From positions 6,464,001-6,528,000 of the forward strand of contig NZ_CP029550.1 in NCBI RefSeq assembly GCF_003173715.1: a stretch of DNA of 64,000 nt, read 5' to 3'. Both the position numbers and the translations under genes were made by a program. How positions within the stretch are numbered: the stretch's first letter is position 1; each line of letters opens with the position of its first letter. The stretch is from Methylobacterium durans (lineage in GTDB: Bacteria; Pseudomonadota; Alphaproteobacteria; Rhizobiales; Beijerinckiaceae). The notes below the pieces were generated by a model that had not been told where the DNA came from, did no database searches, and worked only from the letters and a program-made list of their open reading frames with translations. Shown here piece by piece: positions 26,776-35,657 of this stretch.

Positions 26776-27004
26776 GGTTGCATCCTCGGCTGCTTCCTCG
26801 GGCGCCCGATCGCGGCACCGCGTCGGCGGATCGTCGCCGGGCGAGCCGCACGCTCACCCCGGGGGGCCGCGTCGGCCCCGTCCGTGCGGGCCTCCGGCCT
26901 CGCCGCACGGTTGAAGACTAGCGCCGCAATCCCGTCGCACGCAAGCGCCATCTCATTTTTTTGCTTCTCACATTCTGAAAAATGGAATAGGACTCGATCG
27001 ACCG
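26776..27004. promoter_or_regulatory. Divergent control region between xsc and iclR-pta
   Basis: About 230 bases separate the two starts. The iclR-proximal part is locally AT-rich, with a T7 run near 26955-26961 and a weak inverted repeat ATTC-N9-GAAT at 26972-26988. Operator function is a guess. Confidence 0.35.
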
Positions 27005-27766
27005 ATGGAAGACAGCACCGAATCCTCGCCGGCCCTGAAGGCCTTCACGCTCCTGGAGACCATCGCGGCGATGGACCACGCCCCGACGCTCGCCGAGCTC
27101 ACCGAGACGGCCAACCTGCCCAAGCCGACGCTGCACCGCTGGCTGACCATGCTCGAGGGCGCCGAGCTGGTGCGGCGCCTGCCGGACGGGCGGCGCTACG
27201 AGCTCGCCGCGCGGGCGACCGCGCTCGCCTTCGCGATCCTGTCGAACAACCCGGGCTCGACGCAGCGCCACCAGATCCTGCAGCGGGTCGCGCGGGACCT
27301 CGGCGAATCCTGCAACCTCACGGTGCTGCAGGGGAGCGAGGTGATGTATCTCGACCGCGTCGAGGCGGCGGCCCCCTTGCGCGTCGCCTTCCAGAAGGGC
27401 TCGCGGGTGCCGGCCCATTGCTCGGCGAGCGGCAAGATCTTCCTGGCGATGATGCCGGGTGCCAAGCGCGCCCGGCTGCTGGGCGGCCTCAGCCTGGAGC
27501 GGCACACGGCCAACACCCTGACGGAGCGCGAGGCGCTCGACGCCGAGCTCGGCCGGGTCCGGCGCCAGGGCTACGCCTTCGACGACGAGGAATACCTGTC
27601 CGGCCTGTTCTGCATCGCGGTGCCGATCCTCGACCGGACCGGCCGCGACTGCCTCGCGGCGCTGGCGCTGCAGGCCCCGGTGGTGCGGCTCTCGCGGGAG
27701 AACGCCGCCGAGCGGCTGCCGGCCCTGCGCTCGGCCGCCGAGGCGCTGGCCACGACCCTGACCTGA
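27005..27766 (+). CDS. IclR-family transcriptional regulator
   Basis: A 253-residue IclR protein with an N-terminal winged HTH (ALKAFTLLETIAAMDHAPTL ... NLPKPTLHRWLTMLEGAELV). The C-terminal effector domain contains SCNLTVLQGSEVMYLDRVEA, the KGSRVPAHCSASGKIFLAMM motif and a terminal RLPALRSAAEAL helix. It lies divergent to xsc and 20 bases before pta, so it probably controls both in response to a sulfonate metabolite such as sulfoacetaldehyde. Whether it represses or activates is not visible. Confidence 0.9.
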   Translation: MEDSTESSPALKAFTLLETIAAMDHAPTLAELTETANLPKPTLHRWLTMLEGAELVRRLPDGRRYELAARATALAFAILSNNPGSTQRHQILQRVARDLGESCNLTVLQGSEVMYLDRVEAAAPLRVAFQKGSRVPAHCSASGKIFLAMMPGAKRARLLGGLSLERHTANTLTEREALDAELGRVRRQGYAFDDEEYLSGLFCIAVPILDRTGRDCLAALALQAPVVRLSRENAAERLPALRSAAEALATTLT

Positions 27767-27786
27767 TCTAAGCCTGAGAGAAGCCG

Positions 27787-28743
27787 ATGATGTTGATGCC
27801 GCAGCCGACTGGTCCGTATCCAAAACTGGACGCCCTGACAGAGGCCGCCCAGAGCCGCGGGCACCTCCCTGTTGGTGTCGTCTATCCCTGCGAGAAGGGC
27901 GCCCTTGAAGCGGCGCTCGAAGCGCAGGAGCAGGGCTTTATCGAGCCGGTGCTGGTCGGACCGGCTGCACTCATCCGCACAGTCGCTGCCGAAGCTGACA
28001 TGGACTTGTCCGGGCTCCAGATCGTTGAGGCGGCCGACCCGCACACGGCCGCACGCCGCGCGGTGGAGCTCGCGGCCAAGGGCGAGATCGGCGCTCTGAT
28101 GAAGGGTTCGCTACATACCGATGAGATGCTGAGTGCGATCGTGGGCCGGGAGAGTCCTCTTCGCACCGGGCGCCGGACGAGCCACGTCTTCTGGTTCGAT
28201 TGCCCGGCCTACCGCAAGCCGCTGATGCTGACCGACGCCGTAGTCAACATCGCGCCGAACCTTATGGAGAAGGTCGACATCATCCGGAATGCCGTCGATC
28301 TCGCCCATGGTCTCGGCGTGAGCAACCCGAAGGTCGCGATCCTCGCCGCGGTCGAGACGGTGAACCCCTCGCTACCCTCCACGATCGACGCGGCCGCCCT
28401 CTGCAAGATGGCTGAACGCGGCCAGATCACTGGTGCAACCCTCGACGGGCCGCTGGGCTTTGACAATGCAGTGTCGCTAGCCTCAGCAAATACGAAAGGC
28501 ATCGTCTCACAGGTGGCGGGCGAGCCCGACATCCTGGTCGTGCCGAACCTCGACGCCGGCAACTGTCTCTATAAGTCGCTGGTCTATCTCGGCGGCGCAG
28601 CCTGCGCCGGCCTCGTCCTCGGCGCGCGCATTCCCGTGATCCTGACGAGCCGAGCAGATTCCAAACAGGCTCGCATCGCCTCCTGCGCCCTCGCGGCGCT
28701 TACCGCGGAGCATCTTGCGTACCAGCCCAGTGCTGCAAGTTGA
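27787..28743 (+). CDS. pta: Phosphate acetyltransferase
   Basis: A 318-residue member of the phosphate acetyl/butyryl-transferase family (GVVYPCEKGALEAALEAQEQ, LVGPAALI, GEIGALMKGSLHTDE, RTSHVFWFD, GPLGFDNAVS, VPNLDAGNCLYKSLVYLGGA). It lacks the long N-terminal regulatory domain of enteric Pta, as in the short form found beside xsc genes. It should turn acetyl phosphate from Xsc into acetyl-CoA. It sits 20 bases after iclR with a GAGAAG ribosome binding site, so the two are likely co-transcribed. Butyryl or other acyl transfer is a weaker alternative. Confidence 0.9.
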   Translation: MMLMPQPTGPYPKLDALTEAAQSRGHLPVGVVYPCEKGALEAALEAQEQGFIEPVLVGPAALIRTVAAEADMDLSGLQIVEAADPHTAARRAVELAAKGEIGALMKGSLHTDEMLSAIVGRESPLRTGRRTSHVFWFDCPAYRKPLMLTDAVVNIAPNLMEKVDIIRNAVDLAHGLGVSNPKVAILAAVETVNPSLPSTIDAAALCKMAERGQITGATLDGPLGFDNAVSLASANTKGIVSQVAGEPDILVVPNLDAGNCLYKSLVYLGGAACAGLVLGARIPVILTSRADSKQARIASCALAALTAEHLAYQPSAAS

Positions 28744-29043
28744 AAGTATTAACACGTCACTGCGGGCATCGAAGCGCGCAGCAACAAAAATTCGATAGTT
28801 TCTTAACGAAAAAATTTACTAGATACAACCCTGTATGCGAAGACGCAGTTGCTAGCAATTTATAGCATCTAGTATTCCAGCGGTCCCGCGAAAAGTATGT
28901 CAGAGTGGCGCTCAAAGAATCCCGCTTCTTGTTAGCGGCACGGGATGATGCATGCGACTGTGAAGCAATACTCCGTAATGTTTCTCTCGCGCATGATATT
29001 GCAGCCTGCTAACTAACGAGCAGTAGTATGGCTCGGATGCAAA
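28744..29043. other. AT-richer gap after pta
   Basis: I find no gene. Base composition is clearly less GC-rich than the surroundings, particularly at 28780-28890, which may mark foreign or regulatory DNA. Confidence 0.35.
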
Positions 29044-29068
29044 AGCCCCGCCGGAGATGGGCGGGGCT
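29044..29068 (-). terminator. Rho-independent terminator
   Basis: AGCCCCGCC and GGCGGGGCT form a perfect 9-bp GC stem with a 7-base loop. On the minus strand a short T-run follows, downstream of the small membrane protein gene. Confidence 0.75.
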
Positions 29069-29104
29069 GATCAACTCGCAATATAATATTTGCCTGCGCC
29101 TCTT

Positions 29105-29272
29105 TTAGGCAGCGAGCCCGGTAGAAGCCGGAGCATTCTCGTTGCCGGCCGCGTGCGGGCGGGAAGAAGCAGCATCTGTCCACCGGCTCCGGAAGTAGGT
29201 CACGTAGCACACGACCGAGACAATTGCGGCCGTGCCGGTGAAGACCGTGTAGTAGGGAAGCAGGTCAGCCAT
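29105..29272 (-). CDS. Small single-pass membrane protein
   Basis: The frame is open to 29356, but the likely start is ATG 29272, giving 55 residues. One transmembrane helix (YTVFTGTAAIVSVVCYVTYF) is followed by a basic SRW and a polar cytoplasmic or periplasmic tail. A strong terminator lies 37 bases past the stop, supporting a real transcript on this strand. I do not recognise the family. Confidence 0.55.
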   Translation of the reverse strand: MADLLPYYTVFTGTAAIVSVVCYVTYFRSRWTDAASSRPHAAGNENAPASTGLAA

Positions 29273-29471
29273 CGGAGAACTCTCGAACGTTTGCGGTGCA
29301 ACATATCTGGCGGCGCACAATGGCTGTTGGTATATCTTGGCCCACATCTCCGCCATGCGGCTTACGCATGAAAGGCACCCTAGCTGCCGATCGATACGTG
29401 GGACGGTGCCAGCAGAGGTCGGCCGCCGCGCCTAGGCGTGCGGCGTACCCGTCGTTGCGGCGCCCGGCACT

Positions 29472-29669
29472 TTGAGCAAGGGCTGTACGGAAACTCGCGC
29501 GCACGGCATCGACGCCTTCGCCAGCGTCATGGAGCGGCCCCGCACGCTCGAGGATGCGCTGGGCCGGACCGAAATTCTCCTGGTCTCCGCCGCCGCGGAG
29601 GCGCTGCGCATGGTCCGAATTGGTATGGAAGTGCATACCCGTAGAGCCAGAGGGACTGAACGAGGCTGA
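29472..29669 (+). CDS. Possible small hypothetical protein
   Basis: A 65-residue frame with a protein-like helical stretch (TLEDALGRTEILLVSAAAEA, then LRMVRIGMEV). No good ribosome binding site is seen and competing frames overlap, so it is a weak call. It could begin at the internal Met before ERPRTLED. Confidence 0.3.
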   Translation: MSKGCTETRAHGIDAFASVMERPRTLEDALGRTEILLVSAAAEALRMVRIGMEVHTRRARGTERG

Positions 29670-29694
29670 GCGGTCTTCTCTGAACACCACAGCC

Positions 29695-29719
29695 GGAACG
29701 CTCGTAGGCCGGCTCTGTT
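29695..29719 (+). promoter_or_regulatory. Candidate EcfG (general stress) promoter
   Basis: GGAAC at 29695-29699, 16 bases, then TGTT at 29716-29719 gives a near match (T for C) to the GGAAC-CGTT consensus. It is about 29 bases before the start of a secreted Gly-rich protein. Confidence 0.5.
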
Positions 29720-29747
29720 GATCCGGCAGGGCAGCACCGGAGGCACC

Positions 29748-30047
29748 ATGAGAGCGGACATTCGCGCACCTCTGCTCACGGCTGCGATCCTCACGAGCAT
29801 CGCAGGGATCGCCCTCGCTGAAGGCGGTGCAAGCAAGGGCGCCGGAACTGGGCAGGCCAGTGGCCGCGGCGATGTCGGCACTTCTAACGGAAGTATGGGA
29901 GCCGGCGGAATGACTGGCACCGGAGCCACCAAGGATGGTGCCCGCACCGGCACCGGCGTTGGCAATTCAACGACAGGTAGTGCCGGGGCCTCAGGCGCGT
30001 CTCATGGCACCAGTTCGGCTGCTCCAGCCCCAGGTACGACCCGCTAG
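29748..30047 (+). CDS. Secreted Gly/Ser/Thr-rich small protein
   Basis: The ATG at 29748 follows GGAGG and gives 99 residues. A signal peptide (RADIRAPLLTAAILTSIAGI, cleavage near ALA) precedes a low-complexity Gly/Ser/Thr/Ala chain with repeated GTG and GAG units, likely disordered. An EcfG-like promoter lies just upstream, which would make it a general stress protein. Function unknown. Confidence 0.65.
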   Translation: MRADIRAPLLTAAILTSIAGIALAEGGASKGAGTGQASGRGDVGTSNGSMGAGGMTGTGATKDGARTGTGVGNSTTGSAGASGASHGTSSAAPAPGTTR

Positions 30048-30106
30048 GCGACGCGTGAACCTGTCGGCCTCGTCACCCAGTTCGCGGTTCGCTCAGGCGT
30101 CTCACC

Positions 30107-31099
30107 TCACTGCGAGCGACGGCTGAATGAGACCGCATAGGCCTGGACACGGGCATCGATCAGCGGATCGTCGGAGACCTCGATCCCGTCGGTCAGCGCG
30201 TTCGGCATGAACAGGAGAGCTTTCTCGGCACTCGCGCTGTCGGCCACAGCCTTCGTCACCGTCAGGGTGCCGAGATCAACCGTCTTGCGGTCGTCCGGCC
30301 ATGGCTTCGTGGCATCGTTCGTCGGGTCGCCCGGCTCTGCAAGCTGCGCCAGCACTCGGAACCTCGCGGGCTCACGCGCGATGCGGGGGCCGATCTCGTT
30401 CATGAGATAGTTCGGGCCGCGCTTGGCCGCCTCCTCAGACGTGAGGATCTCCTCGCCGTCTGCCGGGACGAAGCGGAACCGGAAGGGCTGGCGCTTGCCG
30501 TCCTTGTCCACGAAGATGAAGGCGTTCACGCCATTATAGGTCTGGCGGGCGAAGCTCGACGGGGTTTTGGCGGTCTTTCCAGCCGTGACGGCAGCCGGGT
30601 GGCTGGCAGTGAAGCTCTCCAGCGCCGTCGGATGGGCAGCATCCGGACCGCTCTCAGCGGCCGCTCTCAGAAGGTCGCGGAACTCCTCTCCGGTGGCGAC
30701 CGGGAAGAACTTCAGGGCGTTGACGACGACGTCCATCTCCGAGCCGTCGCTGAGCTTGAACTTCAGGGCCATGCCGTGCGGGTTGGCATTGGCGGCCCCG
30801 TCCGCGATGGTCGGCACGCCGGTCGCATCCGAGAAGCGGATCGTCACGGGTACGGCCGGGCCCTGGAACAGAGATGCCTTGCTGATCTTGGCGGCCTCTG
30901 GTGAGGGCGTGAAGCTGCCCTCCGCCACAACACCCTTGGCGTGGTTGGCCCGCAAGCTCGGATGCTTGCCGAACAGCTTGTTCATCACGTCGATGGTCTG
31001 CTCGGCGGTCGAGGGCTCCTCGGCGAAGGCCGGCAGGCTCGGCGTAAGAGCCAGAAGGAGGCTCGCCACGAAGGCGCGCCCGATATTTGTCTGCCGCAT
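30107..31099 (-). CDS. Periplasmic catalase-related peroxidase (SrpA/KatB-like)
   Basis: A GGGAGG site supports ATG 31099 (330 residues) over the much longer open frame. A signal peptide (GRAFVASLLLALTPSLPAFA) precedes a catalase-fold core: RANHAKGVVAEGSF with the distal His, RFSDATGVPTIADGA, NPHGMALKF, and the proximal haem-Tyr motif R-x-x-A-Y in DARVQAYAVSF at the C-terminus. It is shorter than true catalases and fits the catalase-related peroxidase group, which uses organic donors to reduce peroxides. Likely periplasmic peroxide defence. Confidence 0.9.
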   Translation of the reverse strand: MRQTNIGRAFVASLLLALTPSLPAFAEEPSTAEQTIDVMNKLFGKHPSLRANHAKGVVAEGSFTPSPEAAKISKASLFQGPAVPVTIRFSDATGVPTIADGAANANPHGMALKFKLSDGSEMDVVVNALKFFPVATGEEFRDLLRAAAESGPDAAHPTALESFTASHPAAVTAGKTAKTPSSFARQTYNGVNAFIFVDKDGKRQPFRFRFVPADGEEILTSEEAAKRGPNYLMNEIGPRIAREPARFRVLAQLAEPGDPTNDATKPWPDDRKTVDLGTLTVTKAVADSASAEKALLFMPNALTDGIEVSDDPLIDARVQAYAVSFSRRSQ

Positions 31100-31732
31100 G
31101 AGGGTCCTCCCACCGTCTTTGGTTCTCATTATGCCTAAGGTGGCGCAGTGACCGCGATCCGCCCACTCATCGCCGGATGATACCGGCAATAGTACGCGAC
31201 GGTGCTTCTCGGCGCTGAGCCGCCACGTCCAGCCATCGGGTTGGCCTGAGCGAGCGGCCAGCGCCCGTGCGAGGCGGTCGGCCCGAAAGATGTGGCTGCG
31301 CCAGTAGCTCTCGACGGCCAGGCGTGGAGTGGGTGGAATCAAGGGCTGGGCGAGGGCGTGCTGGAGAACCGGTGCAGGGAAGATGGCCGGCAGGGCACGC
31401 TCGAGCCTGGCTTGAGCCTGTTCGTTCCGCAGAATGCGCCAGTTCGAAGCCGCCATGACGGGGCCGTACCTAGCCGCCAACCGGCGGAAGAGCGACAGCA
31501 TCCTGGCAACACTGCGCGGCCAAACGCTGCCTCTGAGCCGCGACGAAGCATGGAAGCGTCCGCTTCCAGGCAACTCGATCTCACTGCCTCAAATGACCGA
31601 TGATGGGCCGAAAGCTGCCTGTCCGGATCGAGGTCGCAGGTACGGGGAAGCAGATGGGCTGGATGGCTCCCGCTCCCGGCGCTGCGGCGCCAAGAAGGTG
31701 CTGTCATGCAGCAGGAGCTTGGAGCCACTACG
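31100..31732. other. Gap between the peroxidase gene and the IS110 transposase
   Basis: The minus-strand frame is open through 31573 and reads like protein in places, but it has no signature and precedes a well-supported downstream start. It could be a remnant of a gene broken when the IS110 element arrived. The left end of the IS110 element should also lie here. Confidence 0.35.
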
Positions 31733-32767
31733 ATGGAGATCACGACCGTCGGCCTCGACCTGGCCAAGAACGTCTTCCAAGTGCACGCCATCAGTTGCAC
31801 GGGCGAGGTTCTCGTCCGGCGCGCGCTCAGGCGGGCGCAGGTGATGCCCTTCTTCCGCAAGCTCCCGCCCTGTCTGATCGGCATGGAAGCTTGCGGCACG
31901 AGCCATCATTGGGCGCGCGAACTCACGGCCCTCGGTCACGCGGTGCGACTGATGCCGCCGGCCTACGTCAAACCGTACGTAAAGCGCGGTAAGACTGATG
32001 CGGCGGACGCCGAGGCGATCTGCGAGGCTGTCACGCGCCCGACCATGCGCTTCGTGCCGATCAAATCGGTCGAGCAGCAATCAGCCTTGTCTCTGCATCG
32101 GACGCGCGATCTCCTGGTCCGGCAGCGCACCCAGTTGGTCAACATGGTCCGCGGGCTGCTGGCCGAGTTCGGCATCGATATCCCGAAGGGCCTCACTCAT
32201 GCCCTCGCCTTCGTACGGCGTGCGATCGCCGGTGAGGCGCACGAGGTCCCGAAGCTGGCCGCCAAGGTGATCGGCGCCTTAGCCGCGCAGGCGATCGCGG
32301 TGCAGGACAGTATCCACCGGCTCGAACGCGACCTGCTGGCTTGGTACCGCTCGAACGATCTCGCCCGACGCATCGCCACCGTGCCCGGCGTCGGCTTGCT
32401 CGGCGCGACCGCGCTGGCCGCCACCGTCACTGATCCGAGCCACTTCCGCTCCGGGCGTCAGTTTGCGGCCTGGCTGGGTTTGACACCGCTCAACAACTCC
32501 AGCGGCGGCAAGGAACGGCTCGGCCGGATCTCGAAGATGGGCGACCAGTACCTGCGCCGGCTTCTCGTCACCGGCATGACCTCGCTCGTCCGGCGCAACA
32601 AGCACCATCCCAGCGCGGCCGACCCGCGCCTGAACGCACTGCTCGCTCGCAAGCCGGTCCGCCTCGCCACGGTCGCGATGGCCAATCGGGCGGCGCGGGC
32701 GATCTGGGCCATCATGGTCCGGGGCGAGGTCTACCGGACGCCCGCGCTCGGCATCGCGGCGGTCTGA
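31733..32767 (+). CDS. IS110-family transposase
   Basis: The likely start is ATG 31733 (344 residues); an upstream ATG at 31706 is also in frame. The N-terminal DEDD domain begins ITTVGLDLAKNVFQVHA, with GMEACGTSHHWARELTALGH and KRGKTDAADAEAICEAVTR. The C-terminal Transposase_20 domain has TVPGVGLLGATALAATV, FRSGRQFAAWLGLTPLNNSS and RISKMGDQYLRRLLVTG. Intact. IS110-family recombinases are guided by an RNA made from the element's own non-coding end, here possibly the long 3' flank. Confidence 0.93.
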   Translation: MEITTVGLDLAKNVFQVHAISCTGEVLVRRALRRAQVMPFFRKLPPCLIGMEACGTSHHWARELTALGHAVRLMPPAYVKPYVKRGKTDAADAEAICEAVTRPTMRFVPIKSVEQQSALSLHRTRDLLVRQRTQLVNMVRGLLAEFGIDIPKGLTHALAFVRRAIAGEAHEVPKLAAKVIGALAAQAIAVQDSIHRLERDLLAWYRSNDLARRIATVPGVGLLGATALAATVTDPSHFRSGRQFAAWLGLTPLNNSSGGKERLGRISKMGDQYLRRLLVTGMTSLVRRNKHHPSAADPRLNALLARKPVRLATVAMANRAARAIWAIMVRGEVYRTPALGIAAV

Positions 32768-33342
32768 GGGGGAACTCACCAATCAGCCCGGTACCGCGCG
32801 AAGGAGGTTGCGAGGACCCTGTGAAGTGATGGCGCACCGGTCAGACCGGGGACGAGGACAACCCGCTAAACGTCGAGGGCGTCGAAGCCCGCGAAGCAGG
32901 ATGGGACCTCGTCCGCGGAAACCATCAGGGCCAGCGGTCGATGACCGCGCGAACAGGCCGAACACAAGACGGCACCCGACCGAAATGCCAATCCGTCACA
33001 GATCCCCTTGCAACGCGGGAGCCATCCACACAAGACGTTCTGCGCGCCCCAGGTACAGGCCTTGAGGTGCTCCTGGCAGCTACCCACACGGTGATGATCT
33101 TCAGTGTCGTCGTGCAGGGCTCAACGCCTGGTCTCGCGGCGCGGCGTACCCTTCGTAAGCCAGGTGGCCCTGCCTGCAACTGACCGCGTGAGTGCACCCC
33201 GGAGCCCGCGCTCCACACCTGCCGTTCCGCGATCTGGCTACCGTCTGGCAACAGCACCCGACCGTTGCGCGAGGATGCGATCAAGTTCGCGGAGGATCGA
33301 GCACTTCGCCCGGAGTTCGTTCGAGCGTTTCATGGCCGGCTC
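32768..33342 (+). other. Non-coding 3' flank of the IS110 element
   Basis: No gene is supported. The first 200 bases after the transposase are GC-rich with many short inverted repeats (e.g. ACCGGTCAGACCGGGGAC at 32837-32854). This is compatible with the structured end of an IS1111-type element that would encode a bridge or seeker RNA. The element's right boundary was not identified. Confidence 0.35.
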
Positions 33343-33468
33343 CTATCGACGAATGGAGCGCGGATGGGGAATGACAACGGCCGGGACCGGCTTCGGTTCA
33401 CCGGGCATCGTTGGAACCCAGATCCTTACCTGCGTGCCGGCTTGGGGATCGAAGATCGTGAGGGTCAT
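33343..33468 (-). CDS. Short conserved-looking protein (41 aa)
   Basis: The ATG at 33468 has a strong GGAGG site nine bases upstream, within a longer open frame. The peptide starts MTLTIFDPQAGTQVRIWVP, a beta-hairpin-like opening, and ends in a Pro-rich basic tail. The opening resembles short MTLTIFDPRTG-type proteins I recall from Rhizobiales, though I cannot verify this. Function unknown. Confidence 0.55.
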   Translation of the reverse strand: MTLTIFDPQAGTQVRIWVPTMPGEPKPVPAVVIPHPRSIRR

Positions 33469-33751
33469 CGGACTGTCCTCCGGTATCGGACGCGGGTGCG
33501 TTCCGCTTTCCAGGTGAGGATCGTCGCCGGTATGCCCGCCTAAGTATAATGCCGTCACGGTATGGAAAGGATGCAGAAAAGTATAGGAGGCAATCATGTT
33601 AAATGGAGTGGCATCCCGGACGATGCTGGCGTTTGCCGGCCATGCATCAAGTCCATAAACAATAGGCATTATATGGCATCAATGCCGTGTCCGATGATGC
33701 TCCTGTCGCCGCGGAGATGATCTCCCGGCCGAAACCGCAGGAGCAAACTCG

Positions 33752-34003
33752 ATGCGCAGCCTTCTTCTCGCCGGTGCCGTCCTCACCGCCTTTGCGACCT
33801 CCGCGAATGCCTGGACGCAATCCATCCTTCATCCCGACCACTCATACCAGAGCAGCATCGTGACCGCTTCGCCGGTCGCGCCGCGGTACATGACCTCGGG
33901 ACCTGAGCAGGCCCGAAGGAACGCGGTAATCGAGCTGCCAACGGCCGCGTCCAGCCTGTCCTTCACGGCGGATGCATTCGCCCGGCAGCCTGCGCACCGC
34001 TGA
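33752..34003 (+). CDS. Small secreted protein
   Basis: 83 residues with an AGGAGC ribosome binding site. A signal peptide (RSLLLAGAVLTAFATSANA) is followed by a short polar chain (WTQSILHPDHSYQSSIVTAS) without Cys. I do not recognise the family. It stands alone between the small conserved-looking gene and the DUF302 gene. Confidence 0.62.
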   Translation: MRSLLLAGAVLTAFATSANAWTQSILHPDHSYQSSIVTASPVAPRYMTSGPEQARRNAVIELPTAASSLSFTADAFARQPAHR

Positions 34004-34100
34004 GCAACAACGACGGGCCGAGGTGCGGTGCCCGCACTGCGCCTCGTCCGCGTGAATGAATTGAGCCGCGCAGCCGCCCTTGGCGGCTCGCCCGCGGGTC

Positions 34101-34604
34101 TCAGTGCTTTGCGACGCTGGAGGTTATCGAGGCGATGACCTCGGAGGCCTTGGCGAAGGCTGCATCGCGGTCTCGGATGCCGTGGCGTTGGGCGATGGTG
34201 CGGAAGTCCGTGTAGGCGGCCCAGACACCACCGCTCTCATCCTGGTGGACGAGCAAGCGCACTGGCCAATCGAGACCAGCGACGGGGTTCGAGGTCATGA
34301 ACTGCGAGCCCAGAGCGGGATTGCCGAAGACGAGCAGCGTCGAGGGCCGCAGCTTGATGCCCGCCTCCTCGGCGAGCCGGGCTTGGTCGATCACCGAGAA
34401 GAGTTTGATGCCCTTGCCTGCGATATCTTTCTGCAGCCGGTCCAGCGTCTCCGCCATCGCATAGGCGCTGCGTACCTTCACGATGCCGTTCTCCGAGGCG
34501 GCGGAGGGCTCGCCTCCAACGCCTTGAGGTGCCCCAATGCCGGCCAGGGGAAGCGTACCCGGCGCGAGCAGGACGGCGAGGGCGAGGATGGACCTCTTCA
34601 GCAT
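34101..34604 (-). CDS. Secreted DUF302-family protein
   Basis: AGGAGG precedes the ATG at 34604; 167 residues. A signal peptide (KRSILALAVLLAPGTLPLAG) leads to a DUF302 domain: VRSAYAMAETLDRLQKDIAG, KGIKLFSVIDQARLAEEAGI, RPSTLLVFGNP and GLDWPVRLLVHQDESG. DUF302 proteins are small and often exported; a molecular role is not established. It follows the 3-hydroxybutyrate dehydrogenase gene on the same strand by about 60 bases and may be in its transcript. Confidence 0.85.
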   Translation of the reverse strand: MLKRSILALAVLLAPGTLPLAGIGAPQGVGGEPSAASENGIVKVRSAYAMAETLDRLQKDIAGKGIKLFSVIDQARLAEEAGIKLRPSTLLVFGNPALGSQFMTSNPVAGLDWPVRLLVHQDESGGVWAAYTDFRTIAQRHGIRDRDAAFAKASEVIASITSSVAKH

Positions 34605-34665
34605 CGAAGCCTCCTGTAACGAAGGCCAGCCCACCATAGGGTAACGGGCCAGCTTGGTTTGGTCC

Positions 34666-35499
34666 TCAATGGGCGGTCCAGCCGCCGTCGACGCTGATGG
34701 CAGCGCCCGTGATGGACGCCGCGGCCGGGCTGCACAGGAAGGCCACGGTGCCGGCGATCTCCTCAACCGTGGCAAAGCGCTTGTTCGGCTGCTCGGCGAG
34801 GAGCACCTGACGCACCACCTCATCCTCCGAGAGGCCGTGCGCGGCCGCCTGAGCGCGCACCTGATGCTCGACGAGCGGCGTCCAGACGTAGCCGGGGCAG
34901 ACCGCGTTGCAGGTGATGCCGGCTTCCGCCGTCTCCAGGGCGGTGACCTTGGTCAGGCCCAACACGCCGTGCTTCGCTGCCACGTAGGCGCTCTTGAAGA
35001 GCGAGCCGATCAGCCCGTGCGCCGAGGCCACGTTGACGATCCGACCCCAACCACGCTGGCGCATGTCCGAAAGCACGGAGCGCGTGGCGTAGAACACCGC
35101 CGAGAGGTTGATGGCCAGAATGGCCTCCCACTTCTCGGGCGGGAACTCCTCGATCGGGCTGACATGCTGGATGCCGGCATTGTTCACGAGGATCTCGATG
35201 GGGCCGAAGGCACGTGCCGAACGGTCGACGAGGTCCATCACGGCCCCGGCCTGCGAGAGGTCGGCATCGTCGTAGCGCACGGGTGTCTGGTGCCGCTCGC
35301 TCAGCTCGCGGCAGAGGTGCTCGATCTCGGACTCGTTGCCGAAGCCATTGATCACGATCAAGGCGCCCTGCTCGGCCAAGGCGTTGGCTATGGCCAGCCC
35401 GATGCCGCTCGTGGAGCCGGTGACGATGGCCACGCGACCATCGAGCGGACGCGCCGTTCCGGCCCGGTCGAGCCCGGCTGACTGAAGGATGCGTACCAT
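34666..35499 (-). CDS. 3-hydroxybutyrate dehydrogenase (SDR family)
   Basis: A 277-residue short-chain dehydrogenase with the NAD-binding TGSTSGIG motif, NNAGIQHVSPIEEFP, the catalytic Ser in NVASAHG and YVAAK. The segments INGFGNESEIEHL and VCPGYVWTPLVEHQV are characteristic of D-3-hydroxybutyrate dehydrogenases, which oxidise 3-hydroxybutyrate to acetoacetate in poly-hydroxybutyrate and ketone turnover. It is divergent from a LysR gene and near a patatin-like gene, a combination suggesting storage-polymer or lipid metabolism. Confidence 0.88.
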   Translation of the reverse strand: MVRILQSAGLDRAGTARPLDGRVAIVTGSTSGIGLAIANALAEQGALIVINGFGNESEIEHLCRELSERHQTPVRYDDADLSQAGAVMDLVDRSARAFGPIEILVNNAGIQHVSPIEEFPPEKWEAILAINLSAVFYATRSVLSDMRQRGWGRIVNVASAHGLIGSLFKSAYVAAKHGVLGLTKVTALETAEAGITCNAVCPGYVWTPLVEHQVRAQAAAHGLSEDEVVRQVLLAEQPNKRFATVEEIAGTVAFLCSPAAASITGAAISVDGGWTAH

Positions 35500-35657
35500 G
35501 GGTATCGCCCTGCTGGATTGTGGCGAAGTCCAGCAGAGAATGGCCGCTCAGGTGGGCGCGGCACCAATGCCGATGTCTGATCGGATCGATGCGCATTCGG
35601 CATTGGCAATCGCCAGTGGCGGGTGACGTCAGACGTAGGCGGGAATGGGAGGCGACG

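Noticed and set aside
25012..27771. A 919-residue open frame on the + strand across xsc and iclR
   Set aside because: It is antisense to xsc, has low-complexity composition typical of GC-rich shadow frames, and the xsc and iclR frames show full family motifs.
29265..29965. Overlapping minus-strand frames opposite the Gly-rich secreted protein
   Set aside because: They have no start signals and repetitive Ala/Pro/Val composition mirroring the Gly/Ser/Thr-rich gene.
31100..31573. A 158-residue N-terminal extension of the catalase-related peroxidase
   Set aside because: A strong ribosome binding site and signal peptide mark the start at 31099; the extension would bury the signal peptide. Parts look protein-like, so it may be a gene remnant.
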